Positions 8,028-15,644 of a stretch of DNA of 64,000 nt are shown here, one piece after another. Made by a program: the position numbers and the translations under genes. This stretch comes from Natronomonas marina. Its GTDB lineage: Archaea > Halobacteriota > Halobacteria > Halobacteriales > Haloarculaceae. Where the stretch lies: positions 62,001 through 126,000 of the forward strand of contig NZ_CP101155.1 in NCBI RefSeq assembly GCF_024298905.1, in the 5' to 3' direction. The notes under the pieces were generated by a model, which saw only the letters and a list, made by a program, of their open reading frames with translations, was not told where the DNA came from and searched no databases. How positions within the stretch are numbered: position 1 is the first letter of the stretch; each line of letters starts with the position of its first letter.

Positions 8028-8519
8028 ATGTCTGAATCCGACCTGACCGACGACCGATGGATCGACGCTCACAGTGTAACCTGCGCCATCTGTGGTGGGC
8101 TCGCTGACGAACGCGAAACGAAGAACCTCTATGAAGATGACGACACCCACCTCGAGGGCGAGACACACTGGGATTGCTGGGAAACCCACGAATGCCTCGA
8201 GGGTGGCTGGCTGATTCGCGACCCCTCCCCCGACATTGAGGCAGACATCGATCCGCAGTCTGAAACTGTCTCACTTCCCGTCGTCTGCAAAGTCTGCGGG
8301 AAGGCCTACCGGATGTGCTACGACTTCGCTGCTCTCTACGATCCAGAAGCCGATACCTTTGAAGAACAGATGCAGATCAACGCGCACATCCAAGCCCTCC
8401 ACAATACCGTCAACAGCCTGGTCAACAACGGACAGATCAACCCCCAAGAAGCCCAGTACCTTCGGGACAACATCATCGCGGTCAAGGACCGACTCGAACA
8501 GCATCGCTCACACGAGTAG
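8028..8519 (+). CDS. zinc-binding hypothetical protein
   Basis: 163 residues with two cysteine knuckles: CAICGGLADE near residue 18 and CKVCGKAYRMCYD near 88. Histidines between them (THLEGETHWDCWETHEC) could complete metal sites. The C-terminal 60 residues are a probable helical hairpin or coiled coil. It belongs to a broad set of plasmid zinc-knuckle proteins in this window. The role may be nucleic-acid or protein binding; there is no direct evidence for either. Confidence 0.65.
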   Translation: MSESDLTDDRWIDAHSVTCAICGGLADERETKNLYEDDDTHLEGETHWDCWETHECLEGGWLIRDPSPDIEADIDPQSETVSLPVVCKVCGKAYRMCYDFAALYDPEADTFEEQMQINAHIQALHNTVNSLVNNGQINPQEAQYLRDNIIAVKDRLEQHRSHE

Positions 8520-8538
8520 TATAAGCCGTAATTCAGTA

Positions 8539-8760
8539 ATGACGATCGAAACCGCACACGACGCTCCCGAGACTGTCATCGCCCCGGCCGAAGAGATCCA
8601 CGATTTCCTCGCGACTCGATTCGGTCGCGAAGACGTCCTCGTCGAAGTTGAGTCATCCGGCGCTGTCCAGACCACAATCAATCAGGACGCTGGGATTGAG
8701 TACCCCAGTGAATGGGACACTCCTCAAAATACCATCCCCTCGCCAACTAAGACCGCCTAA
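8539..8760 (+). CDS. hypothetical small acidic protein
   Basis: 73 residues from the ATG at 8539. The longer frame upstream overlaps the 8028 gene and is basic, so I reject the earlier start. Pattern: a helix with PAEEIHDFLATRFG, then a strand VLVEVESSGAVQT, then a polar tail. It follows its neighbour by 19 bases. The family is not recognised. Confidence 0.5.
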   Translation: MTIETAHDAPETVIAPAEEIHDFLATRFGREDVLVEVESSGAVQTTINQDAGIEYPSEWDTPQNTIPSPTKTA

Positions 8761-8830
8761 TAAGGTGTCATAGAACAGTTGTCACACTATTTCTTCACCT
8801 CTCGTTCACTCAATACAACGGCCTCCTTGA

Positions 8831-9045
8831 TTGAATCATCGAGTCGGGAACGTCCCGATTCCCGAGAACCAGAAGGAAGACCTTTCGTGGTACAGCATCC
8901 GTCACGGGGTCGCAATGTATTGGGCGAACCACGTTGACCCCACACCACGTGAAAGAACAACTCCGGTACAAAAGCGTCACGACGACGATGAAGTACCTCC
9001 ACTCAGACTCGGACACCCGAGGGAGTGCGGTCGAACAAATCTGGT
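8831..9045 (+). pseudogene. tyrosine recombinase (integrase) C-terminal remnant, frameshifted
   Basis: One frame gives PIPENQKEDLSWYSIRHGVA, then ANHVDP. After a one-base shift near 8941 another gives HHVKEQLRYKSVTTTMKYLH and SDSDTRGSAVEQIW followed by a stop. This is the end of a haloarchaeal phage-type integrase, with the second-arginine box SIRHG and the catalytic-tyrosine context TTMKYLH. The N-terminal two thirds and the first catalytic arginine are missing. It probably marks an old integration scar at the edge of the accessory patch that follows. Confidence 0.7.
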
Positions 9046-9116
9046 AATCTTCGCAGTTTTTCTCTATCTCTTTGACACCCGCAAAACTGATATATCGAGA
9101 TTTACAGCTTTGATGT

Positions 9117-9227
9117 ATGAGTGGAGACGATAGAGAGCCAATTAAGCGATATGTAACTTGTTCAAAGCCCGGTTGCGACAATCAAATTGGCCGGGAACAC
9201 GATTTCTGCCCCCTACATCGAGAATAA
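9117..9227 (+). CDS. micro zinc-finger protein, tandem copy 1
   Basis: 36 residues. The pattern C-x4-C-x7-H-x2-C-x2-H (C15, C20, H28, C31, H34) with IGREH in the middle is shared by all five tandem copies. The stop overlaps the next start (TAATG), giving translational coupling. A TATA-like GATATATC about 25 bases upstream fits a leaderless transcript. Five spaced Cys/His ligands predict one bound zinc. It is too small for an enzyme; adaptor, nucleic-acid-binding or toxin/antitoxin-like roles are possible. Confidence 0.8.
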   Translation: MSGDDREPIKRYVTCSKPGCDNQIGREHDFCPLHRE

Positions 9228-9334
9228 TGTCAGATGATGAGAGGCGGATGCTCCAAGGAGTTTGTAGGGAAAATGGCTGTGACAATCGCATTGGTCGGGA
9301 ACACGATTACTGCTTCAAACACCGGGAGGCTTAA
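9227..9334 (+). CDS. micro zinc-finger protein, tandem copy 2
   Basis: 35 residues, starting on the last base of the previous stop codon. It keeps C-x4-C-x7-H-x2-C-x2-H (CRENGC, RIGREH, DYCFKH). The N-terminal part (MSDDERRMLQ) varies from the other copies while the metal-binding core is fixed, as expected for selected paralogues. Confidence 0.8.
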   Translation: MSDDERRMLQGVCRENGCDNRIGREHDYCFKHREA

Positions 9335-9345
9335 TCTACTCCGCT

Positions 9346-9462
9346 ATGTCTGATGATGAAGATAAACTGAGTATATCGGCTAATGTTAAAGTGTGCCTCG
9401 AAGACGACTGTGAAGCCAGCATTGGGCGAGAACACAAATTCTGTCCGAAGCACCGAAGGTGA
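9346..9462 (+). CDS. micro zinc-finger protein, tandem copy 3
   Basis: 38 residues with the longest N-terminal arm of the set (MSDDEDKLSISANVKV), then CLEDDC, SIGREH and KFCPKH. It follows copy 2 by 11 bases, the widest gap in the array. The invariant ligands are intact. Confidence 0.8.
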   Translation: MSDDEDKLSISANVKVCLEDDCEASIGREHKFCPKHRR

Positions 9463-9464
9463 TT

Positions 9465-9578
9465 ATGTCGGACGATGACCCCTTTGAGATAGATCGAAAG
9501 CTTAGCTTGTGTGCTAAGTCGGGATGTGACACTCCCATAGGCCGAGAACACGAATTTTGTCCAAAACACCGAGATTGA
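9465..9578 (+). CDS. micro zinc-finger protein, tandem copy 4
   Basis: 37 residues, two bases after copy 3. MSDDDPFEIDRKLSL precedes CAKSGC, PIGREH and EFCPKH. All five metal ligands are conserved. Confidence 0.8.
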   Translation: MSDDDPFEIDRKLSLCAKSGCDTPIGREHEFCPKHRD

Positions 9579-9580
9579 GT

Positions 9581-9691
9581 ATGTCTGACGACGAATTTGA
9601 AACCGAGGCATTACAGAAGACCTGTGCTGAATCGGGATGTAAAACCGCAGTAGGGCGAGAACACGACTACTGCTTTGAACACCGTGAATAG
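9581..9691 (+). CDS. micro zinc-finger protein, tandem copy 5
   Basis: 36 residues, two bases after copy 4 and four bases before the membrane protein at 9696. CAESGC, AVGREH and DYCFEH keep the ligands, while the usual IGREH becomes VGREH. Coupling to 9696 suggests the array and the membrane protein work together. Confidence 0.8.
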   Translation: MSDDEFETEALQKTCAESGCKTAVGREHDYCFEHRE

Positions 9692-9695
9692 TTAG

Positions 9696-10265
9696 ATGAT
9701 TTCCATAGGATTGGTATATCTCATTTTACTTGGCGCTTTTATATCCGTTCCCGCTGGTCAGATTTTGATCAATCCAGCATCGACTACCGAAGCTCCCTCC
9801 TCTGAGGATTCAATGTCGGTGGTTGATAGAACAGCATCAGAATCGGTCGCCCTGTTTGCTATCGTATTAGTGGTGATTCAGTTTATACTGGAAGATAACC
9901 AGATGGGCTACTATCAGGAACTTACGATTGGAGTTCTGACTGTCTGTGCTGGTTTCTTGATGCTCACGTTCATTCTAGAACTCTTTAGTGACATTCGAGT
10001 AGTCCTATTTCATCTACAAATCACAGCTCTCAGATACTCCGGACTGCTTCTGTTTTCTGGACTGTTTTTCCTCCTCCAATCATACCAATTGAATCCGCAA
10101 ATACAGTTACTATTCGGTGTGTTCGTTCTCCTTTCGTGGGTCACTTGGATAGTCCACGAGCTGAACTACCTATTCAGAATCCAGCGTAGGGAGTGGGATA
10201 ACAGAGATATAGATAGAGGTGAGTGGTTCCGCAAAGCAATTCGCAAAAAGCTCCCATCCTCGTGA
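9696..10265 (+). CDS. membrane protein at the end of the micro zinc-finger array
   Basis: 189 residues with five or so hydrophobic helices: residues 1-25, 48-65, 75-100, 112-130 and 135-155. A hydrophilic extracellular or lumenal loop carries Ser/Thr/Glu residues at 28-48. The C-terminus is basic (RKAIRKKLPSS) and probably cytoplasmic. It starts four bases after the last micro gene and is AT-rich like it. The family is not recognised. A plausible inference is a membrane effector controlled by the small zinc proteins. Confidence 0.7.
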   Translation: MISIGLVYLILLGAFISVPAGQILINPASTTEAPSSEDSMSVVDRTASESVALFAIVLVVIQFILEDNQMGYYQELTIGVLTVCAGFLMLTFILELFSDIRVVLFHLQITALRYSGLLLFSGLFFLLQSYQLNPQIQLLFGVFVLLSWVTWIVHELNYLFRIQRREWDNRDIDRGEWFRKAIRKKLPSS

Positions 10266-10420
10266 GATCTGGCTCTGTTGAAATCCTCAGCATATGATAT
10301 ATTCTGACCCGGTTGCGGTCAATACAGACAATTAAGTAATCACTTGATGGCGACGGCGAGCGCGAAGACGCGCAGAACCAGATCAATAACCATGATTCGC
10401 GTCGGGGCGCGTCATCCCGG

Positions 10421-11245
10421 TCACCCAACGAGCCCGGATTTGTAGTCGTCGCGGTCGTCGGACAGTTTATCTAACCGGGCTTGCGGGAGGCGCAGCGTGA
10501 ATTCCGTATTCCCAGCTGATTTCTCGTCTATGTCTGAGACGTGGCCTTCGAGCGGCTTGTCCTTGATGACTTTCGTTGTCCCGACGAAATTCGACCCGGT
10601 GTAGGTGAGCCCGCTCTCTTCGACCGTGAGCTCGACCGCTGTCACCCCCGCGGTGTGCGGCGTGCCGCTCGTCCGCCATTCCTCGACCGTTACTTTCGAC
10701 CCTTTTGAGATATCCACAAAGTCTTCCATAGTAACGTCGAGCTCAACGCGATCCACGCCCTCCACGTCGTCCAGGTTCGGCGTCTCGTCGGGCGACTCAA
10801 TAGCGTTGTACAGCTTCGCAGTGATCTCGTTGATATTGTCCTCGGTGACTTTGTCGCCGATTATATTAGCGAGACTCGGACTTTCCTCTTGGAGTTCTTC
10901 AAACTCCATCCCGTGCAGTAGTGGGAGAATGACGTTCTCGTCCGCTTTATTGTGCTTCTGCACGAGACCATCGAGCTCCCATTCGGACATCCCCTCGAAA
11001 TACGACGGGGAGATGAGGATGACAGCGTGTTCGGATTCCGTGAGGGCGCGGTCAATTGAGGAGCGGATGTTGTCTCCAATCCCGAGTTCGACGCCGTCGT
11101 ACCATACATCGAGGCCGTACGCGGTGAGTTCGTCGTAGAGCGCGTTTGCTACGGGTTTGGAATCTTCGTGCGAGTAGGAGATCATCGCGTCGTATTCTTC
11201 CTCCCGTTCCTCCGCGGATTCGCCGGTTTCAGGTTCTTCGGTCAT
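10421..11245 (-). CDS. TIR-domain protein, candidate immunity NADase
   Basis: 274 residues. After an acidic leader, residues 18-145 form a TIR domain: YDAMISYSHEDSK opens strand A, VWYDGVELGIGDNI follows, and AVILISPSYF is strand D. EWELDGL carries the likely catalytic Glu near residue 90, where NADase TIRs have it. The C-terminal half (150-274) is beta-rich and unlike known partners. It lies 70 bases downstream of a small membrane protein on the same strand, so the two may form an operon. Prokaryotic TIR proteins commonly act in anti-phage defence by cleaving NAD; here this is an inference. Confidence 0.85.
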   Translation of the reverse strand: MTEEPETGESAEEREEEYDAMISYSHEDSKPVANALYDELTAYGLDVWYDGVELGIGDNIRSSIDRALTESEHAVILISPSYFEGMSEWELDGLVQKHNKADENVILPLLHGMEFEELQEESPSLANIIGDKVTEDNINEITAKLYNAIESPDETPNLDDVEGVDRVELDVTMEDFVDISKGSKVTVEEWRTSGTPHTAGVTAVELTVEESGLTYTGSNFVGTTKVIKDKPLEGHVSDIDEKSAGNTEFTLRLPQARLDKLSDDRDDYKSGLVG

Positions 11246-11315
11246 TATCTCCCACGTTGCGTGTGATGCATTAAAAATTCACCAACCAGCACACCAGTTT
11301 GGTGACGTCCTGTTG

Positions 11316-11681
11316 TTATGGCCGGTATTCTTTGATGATGTCGGGTGGTTCTTGCCATTGCAGGAACCGGTGGAGTGGGTACGCGAGGAGCGCGCCGAAC
11401 ACCACCATTCCGGCGAGCGCCGCGATGAAGACCATCAGGAAGGCGACTAGTGCTTCGAGTGATGGGAGCGTGTACGAGGTGGTGGCAATGCCGTTCACTG
11501 TGAGCATCCCGGCAAAGAGTACGGCGGCAAAGAGCATTACGCCGATCCCGCGGGTCGTACTCCAGTTGAATGCCTCGTCGCGTATGAAGCGGTTCATGAT
11601 TGCGTAAGCCGGCACGATGCTCGCGCTCACTGCAAATGCGCTGATGAGTAAGATGCTCGCCGCGGAGACGACCTCAACCAT
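11316..11681 (-). CDS. small three-helix membrane protein upstream of the TIR gene
   Basis: 121 residues with hydrophobic segments at about 5-28, 47-68 and 78-105, and a short polar C-terminus ending DIIKEYRP. It precedes the TIR gene in the direction of transcription by 70 bases. I do not recognise the family. A membrane partner of a TIR effector is plausible but unproven. Confidence 0.65.
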   Translation of the reverse strand: MVEVVSAASILLISAFAVSASIVPAYAIMNRFIRDEAFNWSTTRGIGVMLFAAVLFAGMLTVNGIATTSYTLPSLEALVAFLMVFIAALAGMVVFGALLAYPLHRFLQWQEPPDIIKEYRP

Positions 11682-11936
11682 TTACTGAAGGGAGTTCTCA
11701 GGGTCAGATATTCAATTTTGTTCTGCTAGATGGCTCAAACTCTTTCTCCAAGAAGAGATCAAAATCCCATTACTCACAATTAACTTGCACACCTTACTGA
11801 GCAACGTATTCAGCCAGTCCACGCTGAAATAACTACTTTGTGAAGAGCCCTCTGAGGCCCTCACCGTCTAACCCCATCATCCCAGCAGTCTCTCGATTAA
11901 CGCGTCTTTGTTTGCGGCCACGGACCTGAACCGCTT

Positions 11937-12404
11937 ATGGCAACCCTGCAAGCAACTACCGCATCGAACCATCCAACTGTCGACCCCGACGCTGTCGAGA
12001 CAATTGAAGCAATAATCGACGACTACGACTTCTACGGGAGTTTCGATTCCCTGACCATCGGCGTTGTCGAACCCAGCCAGGAGGACACTAACCCGTACCT
12101 CGAACTCTACGGGTACGTTGCCTTCGAGGTCACCAAGCCCATCCTCGACGAAGATGGGACTGTCGTTGATCGGGAAGACCACTGCACTGAGGAGTTCCTC
12201 GAACGTCTCGCGCCCCACCTTGAGGAACAACTCGTCGTGGAGACCGTCGGCTTCGAGAAGTGTCGCTTCCCGCTACTTGCCGGCCAGTGGGTCGCTTGGC
12301 CCGATGGGACTATCACCTATAATTCGTTCGATCACGCTCCCGAGAACCCGTCCGTAGAGTCGGCTACGGAAACTCCCGACGCTCGGTCTGAATCGTCCGC
12401 GTAA
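11937..12404 (+). CDS. hypothetical acidic protein
   Basis: 155 residues, acidic and mixed alpha/beta, unrecognised. Repeated strand-like segments (SLTIGVVEPS, LELYGYVAFEVTKPI, VVETVGFEKCRFP) suggest a compact beta-sheet domain, and the tail is disordered. It is followed 21 bases later by a zinc protein on the same strand. No function is proposed. Confidence 0.6.
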   Translation: MATLQATTASNHPTVDPDAVETIEAIIDDYDFYGSFDSLTIGVVEPSQEDTNPYLELYGYVAFEVTKPILDEDGTVVDREDHCTEEFLERLAPHLEEQLVVETVGFEKCRFPLLAGQWVAWPDGTITYNSFDHAPENPSVESATETPDARSESSA

Positions 12405-12425
12405 TCCCACACCCAGCTCATCATT

Positions 12426-12941
12426 ATGGAATCTACTGATACGGCGTCCGAGAACAACGACACTGACGAGCAAGCAGACCAGGCCGCTGAGCCGACATAC
12501 ATCAGTGTACAGCCAGCGTGTCCAGTCTGTCAGAACTCCAAGTTCGAATCTACCGAAGAAGGGGTGCCGAACAATTTCGACACCCACTACGTCCACGTCA
12601 GATGTGCGAGATGCAAGACCCAGCTCACCATCGAGTATCGCGCTATCGATGTCTTCTGGCACGGCGGATTCGACGGCCAGCACAGCGCCGTTTCGCAGGA
12701 CCTCCTCACCCCAACCCAGAACGAGTACATCGACGAAGCATCGTATGGGGTACTTCCAGCCAGCGACCTCCTCTCATCCCTCGACTGGCCGCTCACCTGT
12801 GACTGCGGCGAGAAACTCACAGGGAACGAGCTCGTCTCCGATCCGACCGTCCTCCCCGACCACGATGTCGACTACGACGATCCCGACTGCGAGACCATCC
12901 TCTTTCGATGCGTGAACTGCGAAACCATCGTCACTGTGTAG
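12426..12941 (+). CDS. double zinc-knuckle protein
   Basis: 171 residues. An acidic leader is followed by CPVCQNSKF near residue 36 paired with CARCKTQ near 60, then by CDCGEKL near 120 paired with CVNCETI near the end. The two zinc-ribbon-like units flank a central segment. It is one of several plasmid ribbons here that end in a CxxCET-type knuckle (compare 15294, 53944 and 22541). Nucleic-acid binding is possible, but the partner is unknown. Confidence 0.65.
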   Translation: MESTDTASENNDTDEQADQAAEPTYISVQPACPVCQNSKFESTEEGVPNNFDTHYVHVRCARCKTQLTIEYRAIDVFWHGGFDGQHSAVSQDLLTPTQNEYIDEASYGVLPASDLLSSLDWPLTCDCGEKLTGNELVSDPTVLPDHDVDYDDPDCETILFRCVNCETIVTV

Positions 12942-13013
12942 CGTATCAAACGGCGGCTACAGAAAGTGCAGATAACAACAGCGAATCAAACGAAATGGGG
13001 TGACGAGATCGGA

Positions 13014-13181
13014 TTAGAGGTCTCGAGTTTGAACGGTCTTCCTGTCGTTCGCTTCTGCACGACGCGCAGCATCGTCAAGGAGTTCAGCGACTTCCTCGTC
13101 GAGCACGTCGAAGAAGTCTGCCGAGACATTCATTCCGTCGAGGTGCTCTCGAATCTTCGATTGGACAATCAGGTCTGCCAT
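13014..13181 (-). CDS. single histone-fold protein (DUF1931-like)
   Basis: 55 residues on the minus strand. It starts MADLIVQSKIREHLDGMNVS and continues with an acidic helix and DDAARRAEANDRKTVQTRDL. The RRAEANDRKTV loop and the helix-loop-helix spacing match the short DUF1931 histone-fold proteins of halophilic archaea. An AT-rich box TTAATTATTAAG about 25-35 bases upstream of the start suits a leaderless transcript. The opposite-strand frame over these bases is a shadow. It could bind DNA as a dimer; its size and acidity leave other roles open. Confidence 0.8.
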   Translation of the reverse strand: MADLIVQSKIREHLDGMNVSADFFDVLDEEVAELLDDAARRAEANDRKTVQTRDL

Positions 13182-13250
13182 ACGCGTTCCTAATTCTCAG
13201 ACCCTAACTTAATAATTAACGCCTCTATCGCCTGTTTTCTCTCGTCCTAT

Positions 13251-13379
13251 ATGCTCCGAGGACTCATCATGCTCGACATCGAGTCTCCCCCGTCTGGTAA
13301 CTCACATATCTCACCACCATCAGATACCTCAGATACATATGATACAATCTCGGTAGAACCGGCCAAGCCTCCAACGTAA
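13251..13379 (+). CDS. possible small protein, uncertain
   Basis: 42-codon frame divergent from the histone-fold gene, beginning MLRGLIMLDIESPP, Ser/Thr/Pro-rich and ending in a stop before the 13443 gene. An alternative start at 13269 is in frame. Composition is consistent with coding but there is no recognisable domain. Confidence 0.25.
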   Translation: MLRGLIMLDIESPPSGNSHISPPSDTSDTYDTISVEPAKPPT

Positions 13380-13442
13380 CCCCTCAGTAACACTCACCCC
13401 TCCTCACAGCGCCCGCTCCGCAAACCATTCTCCACTCACCAG

Positions 13443-14909
13443 ATGCCTCCCTCGCTCTCCTACTGGACGGTCCAGCCTGACCGCTGGACGTTCGGCGCAC
13501 AGAAGCTCCGCGACTGGGTCGAATCGCAACTCGACGGTCGCGTCCTCAATGCGTGTGCTGGACGGACCCGGCTCACCCACGATGGGCGGATCGTCCGGAA
13601 CGACATCAATCCCGATATCGACGCCGACTATCACGTTGACGTCCGCGACCTTCCTGACATCCTCGAGGCTGAATCGTTCGACACGATCGTCCTCGACCCG
13701 CCATTCTCGAAACGACAGAGCACGACCACCTACGACTGCGAGGAGGACACACTACCCACAGTCACCGAACTCGCTCGCGTTGTCGACGCCCTCCTGAAAC
13801 CCGGTGGTCGCGTTATCCGGCTCGGTTATACGACGTCGCTTATGCCGCCTGAAGAGGAGTACACGCTCGAAGAAGTCGCCGTCTGGAATACCCTTGGCCG
13901 CCAGCACGACTGGCTCAGTGTCGTCGCTCAGAAACCCAAAAACGAGATCACGTCGGCACGCCGCCCAATACACGAAACCGACGTAGCACTCCCGAACGCA
14001 GAAGCCACCGCGTCAGGTGGCGCCGCGACCAGCGGAAATGGGAACACGCCCCTCACCCTCGAGTACATCCGCCTCAGCCCTGAGATTATGCCTCAAGCCG
14101 GCGTCGCCGACTACCTTGCCACCCACCTCTCCGGGCGTGTCCTCAACGTCTCGACGCGTGAACGGTCACTCCCCCACGACGGCCACCTTGTGCGGATGAG
14201 CGTTGACGAATCCGTCGACGCCGCGTACCACTTCGACGAGCGCGAACTCGCAGCCGAATTCGCTGCCGGCATCTTCAACACCGTCCTCGTGGACCTCCCG
14301 AGTGAGGCGTTCCAGCAGACCACCGATTACGCTGGCCGCACTACTGGCCGGGATACAGCACTCAAACAGGAACTCCATCCACTCATCGCCGCGGGCGGCC
14401 AGATAATCCAAGTCGGCCACACCGCGACCTGTATGCCGCAGCGCCTCGACTATCGTCGCTCCCACGTCGCCGTCATCGAGCATCCCTGCGTCGAGCAGGA
14501 CTGGATCATCAGTATAGACATGAAACAGAACACGGGACTCGATGTCCACGCGACCGACCGCTCACCCCTGGACATCCACGTGCCCGACTCAGACGCCGAG
14601 GCACAGCACTCGTGTATTCGGTGTGGCGAGGGCTGGTATCTCCACCCCTCCTGGTACGTCGACTGTCCTACCTGCGGAGCGCGACCCGAGAACTACTGCG
14701 TCACCGACGACGACACCATCCTTTACCGCCCACACTCCGAGCGCCTTGACTACCTCGAAGAGCACCACAACCGACACGAATGCGATCCCGGCGTCACTTC
14801 CAGAGCGCCATCCACTCTTTCCACCGACCAGGAAGACGACTCCACAACCGCCTCGACAGCCCCAACCGAACAGGAATCCCTCGAACAGTTCGCTTCACAG
14901 AAGAACTAA
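13443..14909 (+). CDS. tandem methyltransferase-like protein with C-terminal zinc ribbon
   Basis: 488 residues. Two copies of a Rossmann-like domain are visible. The first (about 20-165) has RVLNACAGRTRL, an acidic strand end and VLDPPFSKRQ, a DPPF catalytic motif of amino-methyltransferases. The second (about 205-360) repeats the same order: RVLNVSTRERSL, then VLVDLPSEAF, then GGQIIQVGHTATCMPQ. DPPF is replaced by DLPS, so the copy is probably inactive. Both copies end with a matching G-x-T-x-MP segment. A zinc ribbon follows (CIRCGEGW, CPTCGARPENYC, about 395-425). It may be a DNA base methyltransferase with a recognition module; it could also be a plasmid-specific enzyme of unknown substrate. 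Confidence 0.7.
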   Translation: MPPSLSYWTVQPDRWTFGAQKLRDWVESQLDGRVLNACAGRTRLTHDGRIVRNDINPDIDADYHVDVRDLPDILEAESFDTIVLDPPFSKRQSTTTYDCEEDTLPTVTELARVVDALLKPGGRVIRLGYTTSLMPPEEEYTLEEVAVWNTLGRQHDWLSVVAQKPKNEITSARRPIHETDVALPNAEATASGGAATSGNGNTPLTLEYIRLSPEIMPQAGVADYLATHLSGRVLNVSTRERSLPHDGHLVRMSVDESVDAAYHFDERELAAEFAAGIFNTVLVDLPSEAFQQTTDYAGRTTGRDTALKQELHPLIAAGGQIIQVGHTATCMPQRLDYRRSHVAVIEHPCVEQDWIISIDMKQNTGLDVHATDRSPLDIHVPDSDAEAQHSCIRCGEGWYLHPSWYVDCPTCGARPENYCVTDDDTILYRPHSERLDYLEEHHNRHECDPGVTSRAPSTLSTDQEDDSTTASTAPTEQESLEQFASQKN

Positions 14910-14936
14910 TCTCTGTCCCCCACCCTTCCCAACACT

Positions 14937-15218
14937 ATGTCCTCTCGCGCTCACTCTACGACAACTCGCCGCCAACACCATCAGCGCGCCTCAGCCCACG
15001 CCTGTCCCGAATGCGGAGCTGATCCGCTCATCATCATCTTCACTGACCCCGCCCCGAACGAGGACGCGACCTACTGGTTCGACTGTCCACACTGCACCTT
15101 CGCTTCGGCGCTTCGTGCGATCCCAACAACTGACGACGAACCCACTCCTCATGCCCCGTTACCACAGGAAAATATCAACGAGTACGTCGCAGCGATCGAC
15201 GTCGAACCACCGTTCTAA
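14937..15218 (+). CDS. zinc-ribbon protein
   Basis: 93 residues with CPECGAD near residue 23 and CPHCTFA near 50, a simple C-x2-C...C-x2-C ribbon between a basic N-terminus and an acidic tail (NEYVAAIDVEPPF). It lies between the methyltransferase-like gene and another ribbon gene. Confidence 0.65.
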   Translation: MSSRAHSTTTRRQHHQRASAHACPECGADPLIIIFTDPAPNEDATYWFDCPHCTFASALRAIPTTDDEPTPHAPLPQENINEYVAAIDVEPPF

Positions 15219-15293
15219 CCGCCCCCTCCTCGCTCGGTGTGTTTTTCTCGCTCTTCGAGCCTGAAAGCCCGTCGAACGGGCTGCGTGATCCAT

Positions 15294-15644
15294 ATGACCG
15301 AGACAGGCTCCACCACGTCCCCCGACACCCGCAGCGAGACCTCCTACCAGCTCACTGGGCCCCGTCCAAGCGACGAACCGTACTCCGTCACAGCCATCGC
15401 ACGCGACGACTGGGAGCCGGGTCAGCCTTGTCCCGAGTGTGGGACGTCCCACCTCCACGAGATGCATCTGAACGAGGAATGCGCGATTCATCACGATGGG
15501 TCGAGCGCGTTCAGCGCCGCCCTCAATCGACTCGGCACCGTCGAGTACTGGTGTCCCGAGTGTGAGACCGTCCTCTACCGCCACGCCGCATACGCTCTCT
15601 GGCTCGCCCTCACAAACAACCTCGACCACGACGCCTCAATATGA
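15294..15644 (+). CDS. zinc-ribbon protein, paralogue of 53944
   Basis: 116 residues from the ATG at 15294; the longer frame adds an implausible basic leader. It shares with the 53944 protein a PGQPCP-CG knuckle, then a histidine-bearing segment, then RLG.VEY and C..CETVLY. The stop overlaps the next start (ATGA), indicating translational coupling to the PP-loop gene. Confidence 0.7.
   Translation: MTETGSTTSPDTRSETSYQLTGPRPSDEPYSVTAIARDDWEPGQPCPECGTSHLHEMHLNEECAIHHDGSSAFSAALNRLGTVEYWCPECETVLYRHAAYALWLALTNNLDHDASI

Noticed and set aside
12966-13193. 75-codon plus-strand frame opposite the histone-fold gene
   Set aside because: The minus strand gives a recognisable DUF1931-like protein with a well-placed AT-rich promoter box; the plus frame is basic and unrecognised.
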